Below are positions 1 to 7,000 of a stretch of DNA of 7,548 nt, piece after piece. The DNA is taken from assembly GCA_041846575.1 (NCBI GenBank), contig JBGZFC010000081.1, forward strand, positions 1 to 7,548, in the 5' to 3' direction. Position 1 is the stretch's first letter; each line of letters starts with the position of its first letter. The translations under genes were made by a program, and so were the position numbers. The notes beneath the pieces were generated by a model. That model was not told where the DNA came from and did no database searches. It was given only the letters and a program-made list of their open reading frames with translations. This stretch comes from JBGZFC01 sp041846575 (GTDB lineage: Bacteria; Bacteroidota; Bacteroidia; Bacteroidales; Dysgonomonadaceae).

Positions 1-204
1 CACCTGTAATTCAAGCATCTGACCATTGCCGTAAGATTTGCGGGGTCGATAACCATTACTGCTGTCTCCGTTCGAAAAGTTGTATTCAGTGCGTTCTGAT
101 TTCATCAACGCCTCTAACGTTAGCTTAAGGACGGTATTCAAGCCATTCTCCTCTTCCAAAAGCCGGGTAAGTATATCACTTACTTGTTTCTGTGTAAAGT
201 CCAT
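1..204 (-). CDS. IS256-family (mutator-type) transposase, N-terminal part, cut by window edge
   Basis: The first 68 codons of a transposase are visible, reading from an ATG at 204 to the left edge with no stop. The protein begins MDFTQKQVSDILTRLLEEE, continues through GLNTVLKLTLEALMKSER, and reaches SNGYRPRKSYGNG followed by LELQV. This order is typical of IS256/mutator transposases: a short helical N-terminus, then an 'NGY..R' segment, then a beta strand that leads into 'VPRDR'. The DDE catalytic domain would lie outside the window, so whether the enzyme is intact cannot be judged. In this family it catalyses copy-out/paste-in transposition. The ATG at 204 is chosen because it gives the expected N-terminus and lies just downstream of a promoter-like box and a probable terminal repeat. 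Family assignment rests on recognition of the sequence, not on a search. Confidence 0.8.
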   Translation of the reverse strand, partial: MDFTQKQVSDILTRLLEEENGLNTVLKLTLEALMKSERTEYNFSNGDSSNGYRPRKSYGNGQMLELQV

Positions 205-225
205 AAAATTATTCTTTTTGTTGTT

Positions 226-233
226 CAAATATA
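226..233 (-). promoter_or_regulatory. Bacteroidota-type -7 box for the transposase
   Basis: On the minus strand this reads TATATTTG, an exact match to the Bacteroidota -7 consensus TAnnTTTG. It lies 22 bp ahead of the transposase ATG. A TGTG lies 19 bp further upstream at the usual distance for the -33 TTTG element, but it is only a partial match and falls inside the probable terminal inverted repeat. The leader would be about 15 nt long. Confidence 0.5.
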
Positions 234-248
234 AGTCTTTGGGGGATA

Positions 249-273
249 TTTACACACTTTTGGGGATAGTATC
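249..273. repeat. Probable terminal inverted repeat of the IS256-family element
   Basis: Read inward on the minus strand, this begins GATACTATCCCC and ends GTGTGTAAA. The layout resembles the ends of IS256 itself, which start with GATA and carry TTGTGTAAAA on the inner side. It stands about 45 bp upstream of the transposase start, where the left end is expected. The partner repeat lies outside the window, so the exact boundary (near 273) and any target-site duplication cannot be confirmed. Confidence 0.5.
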
Positions 274-374
274 TTTAGAAGTGAATTGAGTGTGGCTTGA
301 AATAAGCTCTCTATATTTGATATAGTGCTATGATAAAAAAGCAGCGGTATCAAAAGTAAATCACATCACTATGT

Positions 375-556
375 TGTCATACTGAATGGAGCTTTTAGCG
401 GAATGAAGTATCTGTTTTTTTTAGATGCAAGACACAAGAGCCAAGACATAAGACGTTTTTATAATATTTCCTGCAAAAGCTAACAGGCGGAAGCTAAGAG
501 CAAGATAGATTCTTCACTTCGTTCAGAATTCGCATAATCGCCCTTAGGCAATGACA
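375..556. repeat. Composite degenerate intergenic repeat with inverted arms, in a gene-free region
   Basis: This fills most of the gene-free stretch 274-577. The left arm (375-413) starts TGTCATACTGAATGGAGC and ends GAATGAAGTATCT. The right arm (507-556), read on the opposite strand, starts TGTCATTGCC and contains CTGAACGAAGTGAAGAATCT. Both arms therefore start TGTCAT and end GAAG-n-ATCT, in inverted orientation. The centre holds short purine-rich direct repeats: AAGACACAAGA then AAGACATAAGAC (430-454), and AGCTAACAGG then AAGCTAAGAG (479-500). Sequences of the 'TCATTCTGA..GAAGAATCT' kind are common dispersed intergenic repeats in Bacteroidota (general knowledge, not searched here). The remaining part, 274-374, shows no gene; it includes only a small palindrome, CTATATTTGATATAG, at 311-325. 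Confidence 0.55.
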
Positions 557-577
557 AAAAACGAACAAATGTTGGGC

Positions 578-1615
578 TTATGAGACACCGCCATTTTTAC
601 GTAATGATTGTTGCCATTTCCAAGCATTAGCCACAGTTTCCTCTATATTTGTATCGGCTTTCCAGCCAAGCACTCTGTTTGCCTTGTCCGGATTTGCCCA
701 GATTTGCTCAATATCGCCTTCTCTACGATCGGCTATCTGATAATTTAAAGGCTTCTGTGTAACTTTCTCAAAAACCTTGATTAATTCCAAAACAGACAAC
801 CCCGTTCCTGTTCCCAAATTAAAAATCTCTATTTTTTCATCCGATTTATTCTCAAACATACGTGTCAAGGCTACAACATGCGCTTTTGCCAAATCTACAA
901 CATCAATATAGTCGCGAATACAAGTTCCATCGGGTGTATTATAATCATCACCAAATACACTAAGCTTTTCTCTAATACCCATACCCGTTTGAGTAATATA
1001 TGGAACCAAATTTTGAGGAACACCAATTGGTAATTCACCGATTTGTGCCGATGGATGTGCACCTATCGGATTAAAATATCGCAAGATAACGCTTTTTATT
1101 CGTGAACCTGAATTTACAAAATCGCGAATAATCTCTTCGCATATCTGTTTGGTATTTCCGTATGGCGATGCTGCAGGTTTTATCGGAGCATTTTCATCAA
1201 TAGGATTGCTGTCAGGCTCGCCGTAAACCGTACACGATGAAGAGAAGACTATACCTTTTACACTGAATTCGGGAATCAATTCCAACAAGTTAATCAGAGA
1301 AACAAGATTGTTGCGATAATACATCAGCGGCTTTTGAACTGATTCGCCTACAGCTTTACTTGCCGCAAAATGGATAATACCTTCAATATTTTTGTACTTT
1401 TTAAAAACCGACCTTAACAAATCAATATTCACACAATCAATTTTCTCAAAAAATGGACGGATATTGGTAATATTTGTAATACCTTCTATAACATCGGAAC
1501 TCGAATTCGACAAATTATCTACAATAACAACCTCGTACCCCGATTGTTGCAACTCAACTACAGTGTGCGAACCTATATATCCGGTTCCTCCTGTAACTAA
1601 TATTTTCTTAGACAT
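578..1615 (-). CDS. galE: UDP-glucose 4-epimerase
   Basis: A complete 345-residue protein of the extended short-chain dehydrogenase family that interconverts UDP-glucose and UDP-galactose (Leloir pathway, sugar precursors for surface polysaccharides) using bound NAD in the cytoplasm. The NAD-binding Rossmann motif is TGGTGYIGSH (residues 8-17). FSSSCTVYG (124-132) carries the catalytic Ser127, and SPYGNTK (150-156) carries Tyr152 and Lys156, which correspond to Ser124, Tyr149 and Lys153 of E. coli GalE. Further family signatures are YFNPIGAHPS (180-189), DGTCIRDYIDVVDLA (229-243) and RREGD (297-301). The length is normal for the family. The frame stays open upstream to 1741, but the MSKKILVTGG start is chosen because it puts the glycine-rich loop at the usual distance from the N-terminus and because a -7 box at 1649-1656 lies inside the longer version. 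It is transcribed divergently from the histidine phosphatase gene. No clear terminator was found before the repeat downstream. Confidence 0.95.
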   Translation of the reverse strand: MSKKILVTGGTGYIGSHTVVELQQSGYEVVIVDNLSNSSSDVIEGITNITNIRPFFEKIDCVNIDLLRSVFKKYKNIEGIIHFAASKAVGESVQKPLMYYRNNLVSLINLLELIPEFSVKGIVFSSSCTVYGEPDSNPIDENAPIKPAASPYGNTKQICEEIIRDFVNSGSRIKSVILRYFNPIGAHPSAQIGELPIGVPQNLVPYITQTGMGIREKLSVFGDDYNTPDGTCIRDYIDVVDLAKAHVVALTRMFENKSDEKIEIFNLGTGTGLSVLELIKVFEKVTQKPLNYQIADRREGDIEQIWANPDKANRVLGWKADTNIEETVANAWKWQQSLRKNGGVS

Positions 1616-1648
1616 ATATTTGATTTTATATTTTCCAAAAGTATCCTG

Positions 1649-1656
1649 CAAATATA
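1649..1656 (-). promoter_or_regulatory. Bacteroidota-type -7 box for galE
   Basis: The minus strand reads TATATTTG followed by C, matching TAnnTTTG. It is placed to give a leader of roughly 27 nt before the galE ATG at 1615. No good -33 TTTG is visible at 19-21 bp upstream; that stretch is a pyrimidine-rich run. The box supports the short galE start. Confidence 0.5.
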
Positions 1657-1709
1657 GAAAAATAAAAAAGAATATATGAGTTTTACAATATTTTAGTAAT
1701 AAAATGTTG

Positions 1710-1717
1710 TATTTTTG
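1710..1717 (+). promoter_or_regulatory. Bacteroidota-type -7 box for the sixA-like/cyclophilin/cobO group
   Basis: TATTTTTG matches TAnnTTTG and ends 35 bp before the ATG at 1753, giving a leader of about 29 nt. The -33 element is not well matched. Together with the galE box at 1649-1656 it forms a divergent promoter region of 137 bp (1616-1752). No operator-like palindrome is obvious between the two boxes. Confidence 0.5.
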
Positions 1718-1752
1718 TACAAAAAAATATGCACACAACATAATTACAAATA

Positions 1753-2259
1753 ATGAAACGACTTGTTATTTTACGACACGGCAAATCATCGTGGGACAAC
1801 TCTCTGCTCGATGATTTCGACCGTCCTCTAAACGAACGAGGAAAAGAAAACAGTTTAGATATGGGCTTTTTCCTGTTTGAAATGTTAGGCGTGTCTGATA
1901 TTATATTATCATCTTCGGCAAAACGTACTTTCGATACTGCAAAAAATGTTGCAAAAGCAATGAAATATCCGGCTAAAGAAATTATATCGGATTCTACTCT
2001 ATATTTGGCTTCGGTTATTACAATACTTAATTTTGTAGGCAAACTATCAAATACAGCAACAAGTTGCATATTAGTTGGACACAATCCCGGCTTAACCGAT
2101 TTAGTGAATTATCTGGGTGTCCGATTAGATAACTTGCCAACAGCATCAGCAATCTGTTTTACTTTTGACACAGATAATTGGAACGAAATCTCACCTTCAA
2201 ACGCAAAATTTGAATGGATAAAACTGCAAGAGATTTTTAAATCTAACATAATAAATTAA
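1753..2259 (+). CDS. sixA: SixA-like histidine phosphatase
   Basis: A 168-residue single-domain protein of the histidine phosphatase (phosphoglycerate mutase-like) superfamily. It opens MKRLVILRHGKSSWD; Arg8 and His9 of the RHG motif form the phosphate pocket, and His9 would be the phosphorylated nucleophile. SSSAKRT (53-59) supplies the second arginine, Arg58, and VGHNPG (108-113) supplies the second catalytic histidine, His110. RHGKSSWD, the NERGKE segment and the short length are the SixA pattern, which lacks the long insertions of sugar-phosphate mutases. E. coli SixA removes phosphate from histidine on phosphotransfer proteins. No partner is encoded nearby, so the substrate here is unknown and could equally be a small phosphomonoester. 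It is the first gene of a plus-strand group, with a -7 box at 1710-1717, and the cyclophilin gene follows after 31 bp. The gene symbol is by family only. Confidence 0.85.
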   Translation: MKRLVILRHGKSSWDNSLLDDFDRPLNERGKENSLDMGFFLFEMLGVSDIILSSSAKRTFDTAKNVAKAMKYPAKEIISDSTLYLASVITILNFVGKLSNTATSCILVGHNPGLTDLVNYLGVRLDNLPTASAICFTFDTDNWNEISPSNAKFEWIKLQEIFKSNIIN

Positions 2260-2290
2260 TTAGCAAATATTTAAAAACATTTACTTCAAC

Positions 2291-3001
2291 ATGAAACATC
2301 TATCAAGAAATTTATTAATCATCACATTATGCTTATTTGCAATATCTTGCAATACAATTAAAATGAATAAAAACAAAGAACAAAAGGTTTTAATTGAAAC
2401 CACTCAAGGCGACATTATAGTGAAACTTTACAACGAAACGCCTTTACATCGCGACAACTTTATAAAGCTGGTGCAGTCTGAATTTTACAACGGTACACTA
2501 TTCCACAGAGTTATTAATGAATTTATGATTCAAGGTGGCGACCCCGACTCAAAAGATGCAACTGCAAACGCGAGATTAGGTAGTGGCGATGTTGGATATA
2601 CCATTCCCGCAGAAATTCGCACACCGGGCATTTATCACAAATATGGAGCTTTGGCGGCTGCAAGACAAGGCGATAACGTAAATCCGGAAAGAGCTTCATC
2701 TGGATGCCAATTTTACATCGTGACAGGACGAAAATTATCTAAAGAACAACTCGACCAAATCGAACGAAACAATATTATGCAAAATAAAAACATTAAAGAC
2801 TCGACTTATATATTGAGCGAGAAAGCACGTTCGGATTATCAAACAATTGGCGGCACACCTCATCTCGACGGAAATTACACCGTGTATGGCGAAGTTATAA
2901 AAGGTATGGATGTTGCAGAAAAAATCTCTAAAACAGAAACAAATCGTCAAGACCGTCCTACGGAAGATGTAAAAATTATAAGAATGAAATTGATAAAATA
3001 A
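2291..3001 (+). CDS. Cyclophilin-type peptidyl-prolyl cis-trans isomerase, predicted lipoprotein
   Basis: A 236-residue protein. It starts with a basic n-region and a hydrophobic segment (residues 8-19) ending in FAISC, a loose but acceptable lipobox with Cys20 as the lipidation site, so it is probably exported and anchored to a membrane on the periplasmic side. The cyclophilin domain runs from about residue 32 to the end. FHRVINEFMIQGGDP (71-85) contains Arg73, Phe78, Met79 and Gln81, equivalent to Arg55, Phe60, Met61 and Gln63 of human CypA. GCQFYIV (138-144) and LDGNYTVYGEV (192-202) complete the active site. The tryptophan that gives CypA its cyclosporin sensitivity (Trp121) is replaced by His191. 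A charged, helical insertion of about 40 residues lies between the last two motifs (roughly 146-188). The role is catalysis of proline isomerisation during folding of envelope proteins. The stop is 11 bp before the cobO start, which suggests cotranscription. Confidence 0.92.
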   Translation: MKHLSRNLLIITLCLFAISCNTIKMNKNKEQKVLIETTQGDIIVKLYNETPLHRDNFIKLVQSEFYNGTLFHRVINEFMIQGGDPDSKDATANARLGSGDVGYTIPAEIRTPGIYHKYGALAAARQGDNVNPERASSGCQFYIVTGRKLSKEQLDQIERNNIMQNKNIKDSTYILSEKARSDYQTIGGTPHLDGNYTVYGEVIKGMDVAEKISKTETNRQDRPTEDVKIIRMKLIK

Positions 3002-3012
3002 GAAAAAGAAAA

Positions 3013-3528
3013 TTGACAAAACAACGGTTCATTCAAATATATACCGGCGACGGTAAAGGAAAAACATCGGCGGCTTACGGCATGGCTGTTCGCTCTCTGT
3101 GTGCCGGACACAAAGTTTTTATAGCACAATTTGTGGTAAATCTGCCAACACAAGAAAATAAAATGGCTGATAAATTTGATAATCTGACCATAAAACAGTT
3201 TGGTAACGGCTGTTTTATCAACAGAAAACCAAACGACAGAGATATAGAATTTGCTCAAACCGGTCTAAAACAGTGTTCGGATATCTTGAAAAGCGGAGAG
3301 TACGATTTGTTAATTTTAGACGAGCTAAACATAGCCATCTACTACAATCTTATCACCGTTGAGAGCGTTCTGGAAATGCTACAAAGCAGGCATCCGCAAA
3401 CCGAAATTATCATTACCGGCAGATATGCTCCAAAACAACTTATTGAAGTTGCACATCTGGTAACCGATATGCAAAACGTGAAGCATTACTACGAACAGGG
3501 AGTTGTAGCCAGAGACGGTTTTGATTGA
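3013..3528 (+). CDS. cobO: Cob(I)yrinic acid a,c-diamide adenosyltransferase, CobO/BtuR (CobA) type
   Basis: A 171-residue P-loop enzyme that transfers the 5'-deoxyadenosyl group of ATP to cob(I)alamin or another reduced corrinoid, making coenzyme B12. The P-loop YTGDGKGKTSAA (10-21) sits near the N-terminus. A Walker B-like LLILDELN is at 99-106, IIITGR at 132-137, and the family's C-terminal signature VKHYYEQGVVARDGFD at 156-171. The length suits the short members of the family. The start is TTG at 3013: no ATG lies in frame between the cyclophilin stop and the P-loop, and the next in-frame Met is residue 24, beyond the P-loop. The purine run just upstream (AGAAAAAGAAAA) may help initiation. 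No other corrinoid genes are present in the window, so it may serve salvage. BtuR, CobO and CobA are names for the same family. Confidence 0.9.
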   Translation: MTKQRFIQIYTGDGKGKTSAAYGMAVRSLCAGHKVFIAQFVVNLPTQENKMADKFDNLTIKQFGNGCFINRKPNDRDIEFAQTGLKQCSDILKSGEYDLLILDELNIAIYYNLITVESVLEMLQSRHPQTEIIITGRYAPKQLIEVAHLVTDMQNVKHYYEQGVVARDGFD

Positions 3529-3608
3529 TTTTTCTTAAAAATATACAAGAAACATTATGTTGATATCAATCGTGTGATAGACACCAACAAAGGCGACGGC
3601 TCAATTGG

Positions 3609-3764
3609 CTATAATCCACACATAATGCTAAAAGAGCCTGTTTTTTTTTCAACTACTTGCCCGAAAACGTCTTGTAATTGTCTTTTACCGACTTTGTATC
3701 TGTGCAAAACCTTTCCGACTCCACCACACGAAAGTGAAATCGTTGCAACAGTATCGCCTTGTTT
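3609..3764 (-). pseudogene. Remnant of an S66 (LD-carboxypeptidase-like) peptidase gene, N-terminal fragment
   Basis: The minus strand encodes a 51-codon stretch starting KQGDTVATISLSCGGVG, continuing through VLHRYKVGKRQLQDVFG to QVVE, and ending at TAG (3609-3611). The order 'GDTVA-S-S-GG-G ... HRY..GKRQLE..FG..VVE' is the usual N-terminus of S66 serine peptidases, the LD-carboxypeptidase/MccF group. There is no start codon: an in-frame TAA lies directly upstream (3765-3767). After VVE the match is lost within a few codons, next to a run of A's that may mark a slip or join. The catalytic serine and the Glu/His pair of S66 enzymes lie further downstream in the family and are absent. It is therefore a dead fragment of a gene lost or broken at this site. 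Recognition is by eye, and the match is short. Confidence 0.5.
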
Positions 3765-3894
3765 TTAATGATTTTGGTTTAATTAATTTATTTTCTTGCA
3801 AAAACTCAAAAAATCCTTTTCATTTAGTCAAAACAAAAATCCCTTTGCAACGGTGAGGCTGAGAGAGGAGGTTTTGCTCAGATGAGTTTACTTA
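3765..3894. other. AT-rich spacer between the peptidase remnant and the attC-like element
   Basis: Together with 3529-3608 this makes up the gene-free part of the junction zone that is not otherwise explained. Positions 3770-3850 are strongly AT-rich with many homopolymer runs and no -7 box that fits a neighbouring gene. At about 3851 the composition changes to a purine-rich stretch with a weak hairpin, CTGAG (3859-3863) against CTCAG (3877-3881), which may belong to the adjoining structured element. No coding signal was recognised on either strand in this spacer or in 3529-3608. Confidence 0.4.
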
Positions 3895-3895
3895 T

Positions 3896-4022
3896 TAACG
3901 GTCGGCGGTATGAAACGTAGCGGATTACGTGGCTGCGAACTTCTCACACCCGTGACGACCTTGCCTGTGGGGACTGTACTTGTATTACCACTGAAACTGC
4001 TATGTTTTATGACCGCTTGTTA
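3896..4022 (-). repeat. Structured 127-bp element with imperfect terminal inverted repeats, attC-like
   Basis: The plus-strand left arm (3896-3923) reads TAACGGTCGGCGGT, then ATG, then AAACGTAGCGG. The right arm (3997-4022), read on the minus strand, is TAACAAGCGGTC, then ATA, then AAACATAGCAG. The arms align over about 26-28 positions with a few mismatches and a two-base gap, so a single strand could fold into a long imperfect hairpin. The outer tetranucleotides TAAC...GTTA, the extra unpaired bases in one arm and the length of about 127 bp resemble integron attC sites of the Vibrio-repeat size class. The seven-base outer cores (RYYYAAC and GTTRRRY) are matched only in part: CCATAAC and GTTAATA on the minus strand. 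GC content is about 49% by hand count, above the surrounding AT-rich DNA. It lies at the 3' end of the helicase gene on the same strand, as attC does in a cassette. It could instead be a non-integron dispersed repeat or a structured RNA. Confidence 0.5.
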
Positions 4023-7000
4023 TGGCATCGTGCTTTTTAAATTTCAATTCCGGTAAAACTATTAGAATCTCATTCTCTTGCTCTTCTTTCTTCCAATAAA
4101 CAATATAGTTTATTTTCGATTCTGACAGTTTATATCCCATTTTTTCATATTCGATTATTTTCTCTTTGTAGCTGTTTGAAAATTTTACTATACAATTTCC
4201 ATTTTTGTCGTAACACCCATCGTTGTTCGGAATTAATTCATCGCCGCTTTTATAATTAGCTATAATGCCTTGTCTTGAAATGAAATAGTCCAGCCAAATA
4301 TCTTTGTGAGACAGTTGTGTTACCAACAATTTTGGTTGATTGTATTCAGAATCGTCATTTATACGTTCAATGTGTTGACCAGAAATATCGTCAAGATAAT
4401 TACCATCGAGGTGAATTGTGAGGTTTTGTTTCGCCCTAGTTATTGCAACATACAGTTGTCTTTTTTTCTCATCATTGTCCGGATTATAGCCATCAAGCAT
4501 TAGAAAAACATTATCAAACTCTTTGCCTTTAGCCTTATGAATAGTTGAAACAAAAATTGTTTCATCCGTTGCATTAACAAAGTCTTCTAATTTCGATTCC
4601 TTTACAAACACCTCAAAATCTGATTGATATTTCTTTTTTGAATTGCTTAGCTCAAAATCCTTAATCAGGTTAATACAAATATCAATCTTTGTGCTTTCTT
4701 TATATTTATCCCAAAGGTTTCTCTTTGCATTCTTCCATCTGTTATCGCTAATAATATATTTGTCTTCAGAAAAACCAAGTTGTTTAATAAAGTATCGTAC
4801 TTCCAATAGGTTGAATAAACTAAAGCTATCGTTGGTTTGAATTAGTTTCGCAGGCAATCCGTTGTTTAATAAAAGCCCTTCTATTTGTAATGCTTCAAAG
4901 TTTGTATGAGTTAAAACGCAAGTAGTTCCCTGCAAATCAGAAGATAGTATGCTATTAACAACAGGTTCAATCAGATTAGAGCCGGTATGCTTGATTAGTT
5001 TTAATAAACCGTTCTCATTTGAGTGAGGTACAATAGGAGTTTCTTTAAGACGATGAGTAATTTTTTCTACAAACCGATTGGTAAATTCAACAAGATTTGC
5101 CTTGCTTCGATAATTTTCAATCAGTTCAACTTTTTTGGCTTTTTGTTCGGTGATAAATTGTTCCAAATATTTTGAGCTGGCGCCTCTAAACTCGTAGATG
5201 TTCTGGTCGTCATCACCCACGGCAATTACCCTCATTTCTTCGTTCTGTTCAATCAAAGCTTTTATTAACTCAAACTCATGACAATTCATATCCTGAGCTT
5301 CATCGATAACCAAAACTGTTTTGGTGATTCGGTTGGGCTCAATATCATTATTTCTAATTTTCTCAACGGCCTTGCTAATGATCGCTTCTGATTTTTCAAT
5401 TGAACCAACCTTACCCAATAAATCAAAACAATACGAATGAAAAGTCTTTATTTCGACAAAACTGGCCGCATTTCCGATTAAATTGAACAACCGTTTCTTA
5501 AATTCAGTTGCGGCAGCTCTTGAAAAGGTAACCATTAGAAGTTGTTCATGCTTTACATCTTCCATTAGCAATAAAGAGGCAAGTTTATGCACCAACACTC
5601 TTGTTTTCCCACTACCGGGACCTGCTGCTACAACAATATATGGCGAGTCGTTGTCTTTAATGATACTTAATTGTGAAGGAGACAATTCTCCGAAAAGTTG
5701 TTTGAACTTCGCCGGAGTAATATTTTTTTTTATCTCATCTTGCCTACTGCCTTTAAAATACTTGTTAAGAAAAGAAGAATAGTTCAATTGAAAATAATCT
5801 TCAACAAACTGTAAGGCTTCTTTGTAATCCTTAAGCATTTTCTTGGCATATTCACCTACAATATGAATTTGTTGTATTTTATTTTCATAGAACTGATTTA
5901 GTTTCTTATAGTCTTCGGTTTTATATCTTTTCTTATTATCCTGCTCAAGTCGTTCAATGGTCAGTTTATTATAAACCACAAGGAAACCGCCTTCTATCTT
6001 TATTGCATCAATTCTGGATAAATAGAACAGCGCGTCTTCAATGTCTGCCAGTTTAATGTCGGGCTTAAATAGAGCGTTTTGTTTCTCATACTCGTCTTTA
6101 AGTTGGTGAACGGAAAATTCAACCAGAACCTGTTCTTCTTTTGTCTCATCCGGTGATAGGTTTTGCGTGCTTTTTAGGTAAAGAAAATCGACAATGAAAC
6201 GGGCCAATTCATGTCTTTTCTCAAGTTTGTCATATAATTCCGCTTCTGAATAATTTGATATTATTGTTAGATGATTTTTTGAATAATCATGCTGTTTTCT
6301 CTTTATCCAGTTTTTAATAACCCAAAAGTTGATTATGGTTCTTATTTTATTAGGCGAAACACTCTCACATCCATTTCTCTCTGCTTGTTCGTTAAGTTCC
6401 TTAATGTGAAAAGACTTTTCTTGTTCCTCAAATTGGGACACAAGAAACTTTTCGATTTTACTGATTGAATTGACAATGCTTAGTGAGCGGTTTTTATTTT
6501 CACCTCTCTTTATAAACGCTGTTAAATCTTTTGTGTCGGGTAATATTTTTTCTTCTCGCAATAGATTAACAACATTAATAACCTCCTCTTTTACTATTCC
6601 CAAGTGGTCTGATATGTAGTCAATTCTTGATTCGGCCGCTTCATCGGTTGCTTGCTTTCTACTTTTGCTTGAAAAAAGTTTTTTGATGATTCTTACAGCC
6701 TGCTGCTTTTGTTTCTCATTAAATTTCTCTGATTTCTGTATTTTTTCGATGGCTTCCTGAGCATTTTTAGACAGGATGCTATTGGCAAAAATTCGGGGCA
6801 TATTTTGCCCTCGCTTAAGGTATCCGGCTTCTTCCAATGCGGAAATAGCTGTTGTAACTCTGGTTTCTATCTCAGCTACATTATCGTCCCAGCCTGCTTT
6901 ACGGGCAATTTCCAACGCAGAATGCGAAACACTTGACCTGAAATGAGTAATATCCTTTATTGCTTTCCAAATCTGTTGAATCTCTTTTATGTTCAACTTG

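Noticed and set aside
312..319. TATATTTG box on the plus strand in the intergenic region
   Set aside because: It matches the -7 consensus but has no -33 partner at the right spacing and no gene follows on the plus strand; it is part of a small AT palindrome.
541..580. Possible terminator after galE (GCC-CTTA-GGC hairpin)
   Set aside because: The stem has only three base pairs and no properly placed T-run on the galE strand; it is part of the right arm of the intergenic repeat.
1616..1741. In-frame upstream extension of galE to 1741
   Set aside because: It would add 42 hydrophobic, low-complexity residues ahead of the NAD-binding loop, contains the likely galE promoter box, and runs through the divergent promoter region.
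1683..2084. Minus-strand open frame of 133 codons opposite the histidine phosphatase gene
   Set aside because: It is antisense to a well-recognised gene, has no recognisable motif, and spans the divergent promoter region.
3529..3556. Possible intrinsic terminator after cobO (TTTCTT against AAGAAA)
   Set aside because: The stem is short and AT-only with a 10-base loop and no T-tract, so it is not convincing.
3574..3768. Plus-strand open frame of 64 codons, in frame with cobO beyond its TGA
   Set aside because: Read-through was considered because the frame stays open to 3768, but most of it is antisense to the S66 peptidase remnant, the residues show no family pattern, and the cobO protein is already complete at its usual C-terminal signature.
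4306..5782. Plus-strand open frames at 4306-4503, 4643-4840 and 5483-5782
   Set aside because: They lie opposite conserved UvrD-type helicase sequence and have no motifs of their own.
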